64,000 nt of DNA, taken from Hydrotalea sp. Lineage in GTDB: Bacteria > Bacteroidota > Bacteroidia > Chitinophagales > Chitinophagaceae. The notes under the pieces are model-generated. The model was not told where the DNA came from, ran no database searches, and worked only from the letters and a program-made list of their open reading frames with translations. Below are positions 38,522 to 47,390 of the stretch, in pieces (position 1 is the first letter of the stretch; every line of letters starts with the position of its first letter). Location of the stretch: the NCBI GenBank assembly GCA_022402565.1, contig JAKRSC010000024.1:381398-445397 (forward strand). Direction: 5' to 3'. Position numbers and translations under genes: made by a program.

Positions 38522-38611
38522 AAAAGAGTTTTTTGCAATTTAAGATGATAGGGTCGTATGTTTTGTTAAATATAAACTTTGTTTTCCCCAATATGCCTTC
38601 ATCCGATTGAG

Positions 38612-38640
38612 TTTTGAATTTGAAGAAATATGTAATTTTG
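38612..38640 (+). promoter_or_regulatory. Promoter of clpS
   Basis: -7 box TAATTTTG at 38633-38640 with TTTTG at 38612-38616 as -33 candidate (spacing 16 bp). The -7 box ends 4 bp before the GTG at 38645, so the transcript may start at or near the first codon. Confidence 0.5.
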
Positions 38641-38644
38641 GCTT

Positions 38645-38962
38645 GTGGTAAGAACGAATACGCATATTAATTTCTCAAAACCCTGGGAGAAATCCTCCGA
38701 AGAGATAGACGTTGATGTTTTAGATGCATTAAATTGTAGACTTATTGTTTGGAACGATGAGGTGAATACATTTGAATGGGTAATAGAAACATTAATAGAT
38801 GTTTGTGGCCACTCTCATGATCAAGCAGAGCAATGTGCTATGATTATACATATCAAAGGCAAATATGCAGTAAAGGAGGGCGATTTTGAAACCCTCAAAC
38901 CTATGAAAGAGGCCATTACAGAAAGAGGTATTCAAGCAACTATTGACCAGTCTGGTTCTTAA
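38645..38962 (+). CDS. clpS: ATP-dependent Clp protease adaptor
   Basis: Adaptor of 105 aa that delivers N-degron proteins to ClpAP/ClpCP. The core LIVWNDEVNTFEWVIETLIDVCGHSHDQAEQ matches ClpS (NDxxxTxxFV type with conserved acidic pocket residues), and MIIHIKGKYAVKEG is the second conserved part. No ATG is available in frame upstream, so the GTG at 38645 is the likely start; the -7 promoter box sits right before it. aat starts 8 bp downstream; the two genes serve the same pathway. Confidence 0.9.
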   Translation: MVRTNTHINFSKPWEKSSEEIDVDVLDALNCRLIVWNDEVNTFEWVIETLIDVCGHSHDQAEQCAMIIHIKGKYAVKEGDFETLKPMKEAITERGIQATIDQSGS

Positions 38963-38970
38963 TATTTTTC

Positions 38971-39612
38971 ATGTTCCAAATTCCTGTTTTACCAAAAGAG
39001 CATTGGTTTCCAGATGTTAATCGTGCTCAAGAGGATGGCTTATTGGCAATTGGCGGCGATTTGCATCCCAATCGTATTCTTTTAGCGTATCAAAAAGGTA
39101 TCTTCCCTTGGTTTAGTGGTCAAGATCCGCTTTGGTGGAGCCCAGACCCCAGATTTGTACTCTTTCCTTCAAAAGTGCGTATTAGCCACTCAATGAAAAG
39201 CCTTATAAAAAAAGGAGCTTTTAACATCACTTTCAACCAAGAGTTTCTATCAGTTATTACTTCCTGCGCATCTATACCAAGAGAAGGGCAAGATGGCACG
39301 TGGATTTTACCTGAAATTGTTGAAGCATACCACACGCTTCACAAAAAGGGGTTTGCACATAGCATTGAAGTATGGAAAGAAGGAGAATTGGTAGGCGGAC
39401 TGTATGGCATACTTATAGGTAAAGTTTTCTGTGGAGAAAGTATGTTTAGTAAAGTTCCAAATGCAAGTAAGTATGGGTTTATTCAACTGTGCAATCATTT
39501 TCAAGAAAAAGGAATTCTTCTGATAGATTGTCAAGTTCATACCCATCACCTCGAGAGTTTAGGGGCTGAATGGATGACTAGAAAGGAGTTTATGAGTTAT
39601 TTATCAAAATAA
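38971..39612 (+). CDS. aat: Leucyl/phenylalanyl-tRNA-protein transferase
   Basis: Adds Leu or Phe from tRNA to proteins with N-terminal Arg or Lys, making N-degrons that ClpS reads. 213 aa, usual size. FPDVNRAQEDGLLAIGGDL, AYQKGIFPWFSGQDPLWWSPDPR (the WWSPDPR core), GGLYGILIGKVFCGESMFS and LIDCQVHTHHLESLGAE are all family motifs. It lies 8 bp after clpS, so tagging enzyme and adaptor are encoded together. Confidence 0.95.
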   Translation: MFQIPVLPKEHWFPDVNRAQEDGLLAIGGDLHPNRILLAYQKGIFPWFSGQDPLWWSPDPRFVLFPSKVRISHSMKSLIKKGAFNITFNQEFLSVITSCASIPREGQDGTWILPEIVEAYHTLHKKGFAHSIEVWKEGELVGGLYGILIGKVFCGESMFSKVPNASKYGFIQLCNHFQEKGILLIDCQVHTHHLESLGAEWMTRKEFMSYLSK

Positions 39613-39761
39613 CGATTCTACTGATACACAATGGTGGAGAAAAAAAAGAACAACAAATGATAAAAATCAATGTTCTGAAATCAATCATTGCCTAATATTG
39701 CCATGCCAAATGAAAATGTATAAACCAGTTTTATACAATTGTTTCACTTAATTTAAACTTT

Positions 39762-41618
39762 ATGTTTCAATCCATTCATTCTCCCTTTGTGAATCCCACT
39801 CCCAGTCAGGCCGAACTCGAAAAATGGGTAAAAACCATTGCAGAACATTGTCAGCCCGAAGACGTAAAATGGGCAGATGGATCGCAGGAAGAATACGATA
39901 GTCTTTGCCAACAATTAGTAGACAAAGGAACATTTATTAAACTTAATCCAGAAAAAAGACCTAACAGTTTTGCGTGTTTTAGTGACCCCAGTGATGTGGC
40001 ACGTGTAGAAGATAAAACATTTATCTGTTCTCGTAGAAAAGAAGATGCTGGCCCAACTAATAACTGGATGGCTCCAGCAGAAATGAAGACCATTTTGGAA
40101 GATTTAACCAAAGGCTGTATGAAGGGAAGAACTATGTACGTGATTCCTTATAGCATGGGACCTGTTGGTTCTCCTTTGGCAAAATATGGTGTAGAAATTA
40201 CAGATTCAGAATATGTAGTTATTAACATGCGTATAATGACTCGTATTGGTTCATCTGTTCTTCCTTATTTAAGTACCGAAGAATATGTAAAATGCATACA
40301 TACTGTTGGTGCTCCATTACAAGCAGGACAAGAAGATGCTAAATGGCCATGTAATCCAACTGTAAAATACATTTCTCATTTCCCCGAAGAAAGACTCATT
40401 ATCTCTTATGGTAGCGGCTATGGTGGAAATGCTTTACTTGGTAAAAAATGTTTTGCACTAAGAATTGCATCTGCTATTGGCCGCGATGAAGGCTGGCTGG
40501 CAGAACACATGCTAATATTGGGTATTCAAAATCCTGAAGGTGAAAAAACCTATGTTGCAGCCGCTTTCCCAAGTGCTTGTGGAAAGACCAACTTTGCTAT
40601 GATGATTCCTCCAACATCTTTTGAAGGTTGGAAAATAACAACAGTAGGTGATGATATTGCATGGATTAGAAAAGGTCCTAAAGGACGCTTATATGCAATT
40701 AACCCAGAAGCGGGTTATTTTGGTGTTGCGCCGGGTACTAATTATAAGACCAACCCAAATGCAATGGACTCTGTAAAAGCTAATACAATTTTCACAAACG
40801 TTGGCATAACTCCAGATGGAGACGTTTGGTGGGAAGGTATGAGCGATACTGCACCTGCTGGAACAATTGATTGGCATGGAAATGTTTGGGACCCAGCAAG
40901 TGGAAAGCCATGTGCACACCCTAATGCAAGATTCACTGCTCCAGCAAATCAAAACCCAGTATTAGATGAAAACTGGGAAAATCCAGAAGGTGTTCATATT
41001 TCTGCATTTATTTTTGGAGGAAGAAGAAGCACTACTGTACCATTAGTTTATCAATCTTTTAACTGGAATTTTGGCGTGTATATGGCTGCTACTATGGGTA
41101 GTGAAATGACTGCCGCTGCGTTTGGTGAAATGGGTAAAGTACGTCGCGATCCATTTGCAATGCTTCCTTTCATGGGTTACCATATGGGTGATTATGTAAA
41201 CCATTGGTTACAATTTGGAAGAAATCTTCCTAATGCACCAAGAATTTTTAGCGTAAACTGGTTTAGAAAAGATGAAAATGGAAAATTTGTATGGCCAGGA
41301 TTTGGAGATAATATTCGTGTATTGAAATGGATCATTGACCGTGTGAAAGGACGTGCTGGCGCAGTTGAATGTCCTGTAGGTTGGATGCCACGCTATGAAG
41401 ATATGAATTGGGATGGTATTGATTTCCCTAAGGAAGAGTTTACCAAAATTATGACTATTGATCGCGAATTATGGAAGCAAGAAATGCTTTCACACGAAGA
41501 ATTATTTGCGAGACTGTACGATAAACTTCCAAAAGAATTCTTCTTTATGAGAGAACTGATACTATCTGCTCTATGGCGTTCACCTGAAAAGTGGGAATTA
41601 GAACCAGAAGTAGCTTAA
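39762..41618 (+). CDS. pckG: Phosphoenolpyruvate carboxykinase (GTP)
   Basis: Turns oxaloacetate and GTP into PEP in gluconeogenesis. 618 aa, full length. The P-loop region [13 protein letters not shown] holds the catalytic Cys of GTP-type enzymes, [27 protein letters not shown] forms the metal and nucleotide site, and [16 protein letters not shown] is the kinase-2-like part. With the mutase and sucAB it lets propionate and amino-acid carbon enter sugar synthesis. The 149 bp before it hold no clear promoter; TAATATTG at 39692-39699 is one base off the -7 consensus. Confidence 0.95.
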   Translation: MFQSIHSPFVNPTPSQAELEKWVKTIAEHCQPEDVKWADGSQEEYDSLCQQLVDKGTFIKLNPEKRPNSFACFSDPSDVARVEDKTFICSRRKEDAGPTNNWMAPAEMKTILEDLTKGCMKGRTMYVIPYSMGPVGSPLAKYGVEITDSEYVVINMRIMTRIGSSVLPYLSTEEYVKCIHTVGAPLQAGQEDAKWPCNPTVKYISHFPEERLIISYGSGYGGNALLGKKCFALRIASAIGRDEGWLAEHMLILGIQNPEGEKTYVAAAFPSACGKTNFAMMIPPTSFEGWKITTVGDDIAWIRKGPKGRLYAINPEAGYFGVAPGTNYKTNPNAMDSVKANTIFTNVGITPDGDVWWEGMSDTAPAGTIDWHGNVWDPASGKPCAHPNARFTAPANQNPVLDENWENPEGVHISAFIFGGRRSTTVPLVYQSFNWNFGVYMAATMGSEMTAAAFGEMGKVRRDPFAMLPFMGYHMGDYVNHWLQFGRNLPNAPRIFSVNWFRKDENGKFVWPGFGDNIRVLKWIIDRVKGRAGAVECPVGWMPRYEDMNWDGIDFPKEEFTKIMTIDRELWKQEMLSHEELFARLYDKLPKEFFFMRELILSALWRSPEKWELEPEVA

Positions 41619-41642
41619 AAGCATAATGCCATTTGAAAGCTA

Positions 41643-41677
41643 ACATCCTGTTACAACTTGTAGCAGGATGTTTTTTT
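41643..41677 (+). terminator. Terminator of pckG
   Basis: Stem ACATCCTG / CAGGATGT with inner pairs TACAA / TTGTA, followed by seven T. It overlaps the end of the convergent gene by 2 bp. Confidence 0.8.
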
Positions 41678-42659
41678 ATGTCCACATTAAACTACAACCT
41701 CGCATATCAGAAATATCCAACCTACCCTCTACTGTAAACTCACCATTTTTTTGTAAAGTGCCCATATCATCTGTAGCAATAAAAGAGCAAGAATATCTAT
41801 TGGCTAAGTCTATCACATTTAAAACGCCCCTCCCTTCGTTGTAAACCGCTAGAGGCTGATCTTCTTCTCTCACAAGTACCTTCATCCAAGGAGGGCAATC
41901 AAATATACCTTGACCAGTACTATATGCTTGACTTAATAGTTCAGTCATACCATACTCAGCATGAACCCTTTGAATATTCCATGCATCTTTGAGCTTATCA
42001 TGCACTTCCGCCCTTACCATTTCCCTTTTTCTGCCTTTCATTCCTCCTGTCTCTACCACAACTAAATTATTACTCCAATTAGCCTTAAACTGATCTGCAG
42101 CATCTAATAATGCATAGGTAACTCCAATTAGCCAAACCTTCTTTCCTTCTTTCAAACACACATCTATTTGCTGTAACATTTTCTGAGGTTCGTGTAAGTA
42201 AAATCCATTCTCCGGTCTGCTACTGCACTTCATCAAGTTATCAACCATATAAACAAGAGACGAATGACTGCGCTCTAAGTAAGATGGTAACAAACCCATA
42301 ATAACCCAATCTTGAGGTTTACCATACACCCTTTTAAATCCGTTCAGAAAACTTGATTCGTATAAAGAAGAGTCTAATACAAAATGTCGACTAGTTACTT
42401 GCTTCGTTGTACCACTGCTTTCAAAAATGAGTTGTTCGCCATTCTGATGGTCATTCGAAACAATTCTATGGCTTTTAAAGAAACTTATAGGCAAAAAAGG
42501 AATTTCCATCCAACTTGATACATTGAAAGGGTTTTTGCCCAAATAATTGCACCACCGCCTATATACTTCACAAAATTGGTATTGGAATTGAAAAGTATCT
42601 AGTACAGCCTCTTCCCAAATGAAGTTTTCTGAGAAAATATTGTTAACATCGTTGAACAC
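41676..42659 (-). CDS. LuxE-like acyl-protein synthetase / acyl-adenylate family protein
   Basis: Protein of 327 aa related to LuxE and phenylacetate-CoA ligase-like AMP-forming enzymes. The phosphate loop is FESSGTTKQVTSRH, and HAEYGMTELLSQAYS matches the adenylate-binding YGMTE motif. The later DDMG and GRLDISDMRGC are like A8-region motifs. In luciferase clusters LuxE activates fatty acids, but no LuxC or LuxD lies near; Bacteroidota often carry it alone or with surface-polymer genes. The substrate is unknown. Confidence 0.75.
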   Translation of the reverse strand: MFNDVNNIFSENFIWEEAVLDTFQFQYQFCEVYRRWCNYLGKNPFNVSSWMEIPFLPISFFKSHRIVSNDHQNGEQLIFESSGTTKQVTSRHFVLDSSLYESSFLNGFKRVYGKPQDWVIMGLLPSYLERSHSSLVYMVDNLMKCSSRPENGFYLHEPQKMLQQIDVCLKEGKKVWLIGVTYALLDAADQFKANWSNNLVVVETGGMKGRKREMVRAEVHDKLKDAWNIQRVHAEYGMTELLSQAYSTGQGIFDCPPWMKVLVREEDQPLAVYNEGRGVLNVIDLANRYSCSFIATDDMGTLQKNGEFTVEGRLDISDMRGCSLMWT

Positions 42660-42710
42660 TAGACAATTGGTTTGGACTGTTTTGATTAAATTTGAAGCGA
42701 AAGTAGTACG

Positions 42711-43169
42711 ATGAGAACAAAATTAGCTATAGCATTTATTTTATTAATTGGATCTCTTGGCTGTGGTAAGGATCAATTTAATACCCGACCGAATCTAACA
42801 TTCAAATCTGTAAATACCACTTCAATAACTAGAAATAATTTTTTGACTTTTGAATTGGGTTTTACTGATGCCGAGGGCGATATTCAAGACACATTATGGG
42901 TAAATCGTCGCTCCGTAACTAACTGCAACTCAACAAATTTTACAGAATTTTATATCATTCCTGCCGGTGTCATTGCTACCAATAACTTGAAAGGTGTTAT
43001 AGAGGTTTGCACATTTTATGGATCAAATCCACCTTGTATTCCAATAGCTGGGCCTAGAGATAATTGCGCTAACAGAAATGATACGGCAGTTTTCAGATTT
43101 TGGATGAGGGATAGAGCAGGCAACAGAAGTGACACAATTAGCTCTCCTCCTATTGCGATTATTCGTTAA
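42711..43169 (+). CDS. Hypothetical lipoprotein
   Basis: I recognise no family. The 152-aa protein has an export signal with a lipoprotein-like end (AIAFILLIGSLGC), then a beta-rich domain with four more Cys that could form disulfides (NCNST, EVCTFYGSNPPC, DNC). FTDAEGDIQDTLWVN and MRDRAGNRSDTI suggest a Fibronectin III- or cadherin-like fold. Outer-membrane or periplasmic location is likely. The stop overlaps the start of the UbiA-like gene by 1 bp. Confidence 0.65.
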   Translation: MRTKLAIAFILLIGSLGCGKDQFNTRPNLTFKSVNTTSITRNNFLTFELGFTDAEGDIQDTLWVNRRSVTNCNSTNFTEFYIIPAGVIATNNLKGVIEVCTFYGSNPPCIPIAGPRDNCANRNDTAVFRFWMRDRAGNRSDTISSPPIAIIR

Positions 43170-44050
43170 TGTTAGCTTCTAACAAGCTCATACAACATTT
43201 CTATTTTAGCTATCTAGCTTATGGTCTTTATGCTGCATTACTAAGCTACGAAAGTTCCCTTTTTTTATTAGAAAAACCATTAAAAGCTAATTTCTTACTG
43301 TTAATAGGATTATTAACGATATGCTATTACGGCATTTCCTACTTATATGCGCCCATTATCCCATTTAACGAAAGAAGCCGCTGGTGGAGCAGGAACAAAA
43401 AAAGTATTCTGCTGCTTTACAGCTTAATAGGTATTGCTGCATTCTTTGCAGCAAGAAAAGTATTTGTTCATGAAGGTTGGCCTAAACAACCTCTATTTTG
43501 GGTGATTTTTACTTTAACAGCCCTTTTATCGCTTCTATATTACGGTTGGCCCAAATCAAAATTAAACATCAGAAGATTGGCAGTTTACAAACCATTTATT
43601 ATTGGATTAATTTGGTCATGTGTAACAGTTATTCTTCCAACACTTTTTTTTGATAAGCAAACATTTAATGCAAAAATCTTTCTATGGTCATTCCAACAGC
43701 TTGTATTTATTGCTTTGCTTGCAATAGTATTTGATATAAAAGACAGTTCATCAGACGCGGAAGATGGTCTGAATACTTTTATTATACAACTTGGCTTTAA
43801 ACGACTTAAAAAATTTATTCTATATCCCTTGCTTCTAATAAGTTGCTTTGCAACTTTTTTTTCATTTTATCCTTTTTTAGATAGTCAACTCAACTTAATC
43901 TTTCTTCCATTTGTTCCCTTTATAGCTGCTTTACTTCTTATTAAAAGGATTCATGAACAAAAGCCCGTACTTTATTACCTTGCATGGGTAGATGGCTTAC
44001 TCCTTGTAAAGGCAGCATCTGGAATAATGCTCTTTTATTGTAAAAATTAA
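43169..44050 (+). CDS. UbiA-like prenyltransferase superfamily membrane protein
   Basis: Integral membrane protein of 293 aa with about eight helices. FDIKDSSSDAEDGLNTF is the second Asp-rich motif of UbiA enzymes (DxxxD type); the first motif (NDxxDxxxD) is not evident, only YLYAPIIPFNERSR near residue 60. It may therefore be a divergent or inactive member. Substrates of the family are polyprenyl diphosphates and quinone or heme precursors; which applies here is unknown. It overlaps the lipoprotein gene by 1 bp and is followed by the M42 gene after 4 bp. Confidence 0.65.
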   Translation: MLASNKLIQHFYFSYLAYGLYAALLSYESSLFLLEKPLKANFLLLIGLLTICYYGISYLYAPIIPFNERSRWWSRNKKSILLLYSLIGIAAFFAARKVFVHEGWPKQPLFWVIFTLTALLSLLYYGWPKSKLNIRRLAVYKPFIIGLIWSCVTVILPTLFFDKQTFNAKIFLWSFQQLVFIALLAIVFDIKDSSSDAEDGLNTFIIQLGFKRLKKFILYPLLLISCFATFFSFYPFLDSQLNLIFLPFVPFIAALLLIKRIHEQKPVLYYLAWVDGLLLVKAASGIMLFYCKN

Positions 44051-44054
44051 TCTT

Positions 44055-45179
44055 ATGGCAAAAGCAAAAAAGAAAAAAGAATCAAACAAAAAGACGCTCT
44101 TGAGTCAAGAGTCTATGGACTTTCTAAAGTTATATCACAATACACACTCTCCTGTTGGATTTGAAAGTAGTGGACAAAGAGTATGGCTCGACTATATAAA
44201 GCCATATTGCGACCAACATTATGTAGACCCTTATGGAACAGCTGTAGCAATTATTAATCCCGATGCGCCTTTTAAAGTAGTTATAGAAGCGCATGCCGAT
44301 GAGATTAGTTGGTTTGTGAATTATATTTCCGACAACGGACTCATCTATTTAAAGCGCAATGGTGGTGTTGATCACCAAGTAGCACCAGCGAAAAGAGTTT
44401 GGATACATGGAAAAAAAGGACCCGTTAAAGCAGTATTTGGTTGGCCTGCTATCCATACCCGTTTGGGTAATCCAGAACAAAAAGAACCTCAACCAAAAGT
44501 TGACAACTTGTTTCTAGATTGTGGAGCTAGAAGCAAAAAAGAAGTTGAACAACTTGGTATTCATATAGGTGCTGTTGTGACCAATCAAGACGGATTTGAA
44601 GAGATTGCATTTGACTATTTTATTGCACGTGCATTCGATAATAGAATTGGAGGATTTATGATTGCACAGGTTGCAAGACTTCTGCACGAAAACAAGAAAA
44701 AACTACCATTTGCACTGTATGTTGTAAATGCAGTACAAGAGGAAATTGGATTAAGAGGAGCAGAAATGATTGCAAGAAGAATAAAACCAGACATTGCAAT
44801 AATTACAGATGTTACTCATGATACCAATACACCCATGATTAACAAAACCATTGAAGGTGATATTATGTGTGGCAAAGGTCCTTCTTTAGCGTATGCCCCT
44901 GCTGTTCATAATAAATTATTACAATTGGTTGAGCAGGTAGCTGAGGAGAAAGAAATTCCAGTTCAATGGAGAGCTTTAAGCAGAAGTACAGGAACTGATA
45001 CCGATAGCTTTGCTTATGCAAATGATGGCTGTCCATCGGTATTGATATCTATCCCCCTACGTTATATGCACACCCCAGTTGAAATGTTACATAAAAATGA
45101 TATTGAATCCACTATTCAATTGATTTATGAAACGTTGCTTAAGATAAATCCTAAAATGAATTTGAATTACATCAATTAA
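44055..45179 (+). CDS. M42-family aminopeptidase
   Basis: Metallo-aminopeptidase of 374 aa in the TET/glutamyl-aminopeptidase group. Metal and catalytic residues appear in IEAHADEISWFV (His and Asp), AFDNRIGGF (bridging Asp), NAVQEEIGLRGAEM (catalytic Glu pair), ITDVTHDT (Asp) and PLRYMHTPVEM (His). A basic N-terminus (AKAKKKKESNKK) is added. Cytosolic peptide degradation is the usual role. It lies 4 bp after the UbiA-like gene, so the three-gene run from 42711 may be one operon. Confidence 0.9.
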   Translation: MAKAKKKKESNKKTLLSQESMDFLKLYHNTHSPVGFESSGQRVWLDYIKPYCDQHYVDPYGTAVAIINPDAPFKVVIEAHADEISWFVNYISDNGLIYLKRNGGVDHQVAPAKRVWIHGKKGPVKAVFGWPAIHTRLGNPEQKEPQPKVDNLFLDCGARSKKEVEQLGIHIGAVVTNQDGFEEIAFDYFIARAFDNRIGGFMIAQVARLLHENKKKLPFALYVVNAVQEEIGLRGAEMIARRIKPDIAIITDVTHDTNTPMINKTIEGDIMCGKGPSLAYAPAVHNKLLQLVEQVAEEKEIPVQWRALSRSTGTDTDSFAYANDGCPSVLISIPLRYMHTPVEMLHKNDIESTIQLIYETLLKINPKMNLNYIN

Positions 45180-45202
45180 ATTTTAGGCCAGAATAAAATG
45201 AA

Positions 45203-45233
45203 AAATGCTGCACATAAAATGCAGCATTTTTTT
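45203..45233. terminator. Bidirectional terminator
   Basis: Stem AAATGCTGCA / TGCAGCATTT with a 7-nt loop and T runs on both strands, between the M42 gene and the convergent M16 gene. Confidence 0.8.
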
Positions 45234-45252
45234 ATTCATTATATACTCGATC

Positions 45253-47328
45253 TTACTTCCAATCACTCGTCTTAATGCCCGAATTGGTCTTAACTGCCGT
45301 TGCTTTTAGTTCAATTTTTATTGGTCCCTGATCTACCAAAATCATTTCTGGAACTTGTATGCCACCATGTGGTTTATAGTTACTGTAGAAAACTTGAGCA
45401 GACGCTTTTTCTCCATCTGGGCCTTCTTGTTCTTTTACTTCTTTTAATTTATGTCCTGTAACTACATCATAGAAATTAGAATATTTACGACCCTTAGGAG
45501 ACGTTATTCGAATTTCATAAGCATCTTTCCCATCAACTGATTCAATTCCTTTCAATTCAAAACTATATTTATTTCTAAGCATATATAACTCTGTTGAAAT
45601 AGCAGCACTTTCATTGAACTCTTCCTGATCATCTTCCTCAACAGGCATCGTTTGACCTTGCATTGACATTGTATAATTTCCATCTTTAATCATCTGCTTC
45701 ATTAAAGTCATACCGCTCATTTGTATAGAGTTAATGTAATTTCCCGGAACTACATGTGTCATCTCAAAAGTAAGTTTCATAGGCTGACCAATGATTGTTG
45801 CTTCACCAGTAATTTGCAAATCTTTAATTGCATCAATAGCAGCTTCTCCACCCACAGCCTTTATTGCTTTTTCTATAACTGACTGAGCTGTTACTCCTTG
45901 AGCAACTTGTTTTGAACTTGGAGCAGCCACTTCATTGCCATAAATATCAAAGTATTTTACTTCACCGTATTTATCTAAACCTTCAGCAATTTCTTTTGCA
46001 TTTCCAACAATTACAATGTGCATGTTATTGGCTTTAACATAAGACTTTGCCATTTCCTGCACTTTTGCAGCATCAACTGAAGCTAAATTTTTGAGATAGT
46101 TTCTATAATAATCTTTAGGAAGATTATAAAGTGATGTATTCAAAGCAAATCGAGCTATTGTAGAAGGACTTTCTAAAGAACGAGCAAAAGAACCCGACAA
46201 ATAGTTTTTCATTCGAGAAATTTCTTCGTCAGAAACTTTCTCAGAAGCAATTCTATTGAATTCAAATAAGAATTGACCAATAGCACTATCGGTTTTTTCA
46301 TTTCTTACAGCAGCTTCCGCACTAAAAGAAGAAACAAGTTTATCAGTCCCAAGACTAGAGTAAGCTCCATAAGTAAACCCATAAGTTTCTCTCAAATTTG
46401 CAAATAGCCTGCCCGAAAAACCGCCACCTAAAATATTGTTCATAACATCTGCAGGTATGGCATCTGAACTGCCTGGTTTCAAAACTGCAGGTGTACTAAT
46501 TTGAATATTACTTTGAACAGAAGCTGGGCGATTTACAACAGCTACATAACTTTTTGCAGGTGCTTTAGGAATTTCGTATGTATGCTTTGGTACAACTCCA
46601 CGAACCCATGTTCCAAAATATTTAGTTGCTAAAATTCTTGCTTCTGTTGGATTGATATCACCCACTAAAACCAAATAAGCAATATTGGGTTTCCAATAAG
46701 TACTGTGGTACTTTTTTATATCTGCAAGTGTTACATTTTTAACAGTTTGCTCTGTTGTTATTTCACCATAAGGATGCTTATTCCCATAAGTTAATTTTGA
46801 AACTACATTTGAAATGATAGAACCTGGGTCATCTTTTGCCTGAGCTAGTCCAGACAATGTTTGTGTTCTAATCTTTTCTAATTCATCGGCTGGAAATGAT
46901 GGCCTTAAAACTACATCAGCCATAATTTCTAGCATTTTTGGGAAATGAACTTTTAAAGAAGTGGCAAAAGCACTAGATGAAGAAACAGATAAACTTGCAC
47001 CCAAGAAATCGATTGACTCATCTAAATCGGCCTTTTTCATTTTTGTGGTACCCCTTCTCATTAAATCACCCACCATATCTAACATTCCAGACTTATCTCC
47101 TTCCAAAATTGGATCTCTATCTAATGTTAGTGTAGCTGAAACTTGAGGTAGTTTAGTATTTGTAACAACAATCACTTTTAATCCGTTTGCCAAAGTAAAC
47201 TGAGCTGGTTCAGTGATTTTAATTTCAGGAGCTGGTCCTGGTTGAGGTGGTTTTGTACGATCAATTTGCACCTGTGCAAATAATGCTAGTGGTAGTGCAG
47301 CAGCTATAGATATTAATAATTTTTTCAT
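45253..47328 (-). CDS. M16 peptidase-like protein without the zinc motif, plus LolA-like domain
   Basis: Exported protein of 691 aa; the ATG at 47328 gives the signal peptide MKKLLISIAAALPLALFA. The first 440 residues follow the M16 fold (FTLANGLKVIVVTNT, later FSGRLFANLRETYGFTYGAYS), but the HxxEH motif is replaced by DMVGDL, so it cannot bind zinc there. The last 200 residues (from KAIKAVGGEAAIDAIKDL) resemble the LolA/outer-membrane lipoprotein-sorting fold. It follows the active M16 gene by 62 bp, as in two-subunit M16B enzymes (active plus regulatory chain). Confidence 0.8.
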   Translation of the reverse strand: MKKLLISIAAALPLALFAQVQIDRTKPPQPGPAPEIKITEPAQFTLANGLKVIVVTNTKLPQVSATLTLDRDPILEGDKSGMLDMVGDLMRRGTTKMKKADLDESIDFLGASLSVSSSSAFATSLKVHFPKMLEIMADVVLRPSFPADELEKIRTQTLSGLAQAKDDPGSIISNVVSKLTYGNKHPYGEITTEQTVKNVTLADIKKYHSTYWKPNIAYLVLVGDINPTEARILATKYFGTWVRGVVPKHTYEIPKAPAKSYVAVVNRPASVQSNIQISTPAVLKPGSSDAIPADVMNNILGGGFSGRLFANLRETYGFTYGAYSSLGTDKLVSSFSAEAAVRNEKTDSAIGQFLFEFNRIASEKVSDEEISRMKNYLSGSFARSLESPSTIARFALNTSLYNLPKDYYRNYLKNLASVDAAKVQEMAKSYVKANNMHIVIVGNAKEIAEGLDKYGEVKYFDIYGNEVAAPSSKQVAQGVTAQSVIEKAIKAVGGEAAIDAIKDLQITGEATIIGQPMKLTFEMTHVVPGNYINSIQMSGMTLMKQMIKDGNYTMSMQGQTMPVEEDDQEEFNESAAISTELYMLRNKYSFELKGIESVDGKDAYEIRITSPKGRKYSNFYDVVTGHKLKEVKEQEGPDGEKASAQVFYSNYKPHGGIQVPEMILVDQGPIKIELKATAVKTNSGIKTSDWK

Positions 47329-47390
47329 GGTTGTATTTCTTACACCCAAACATTGGGTGGTTTAAAATTTATTTACTTGATACACTTGAA

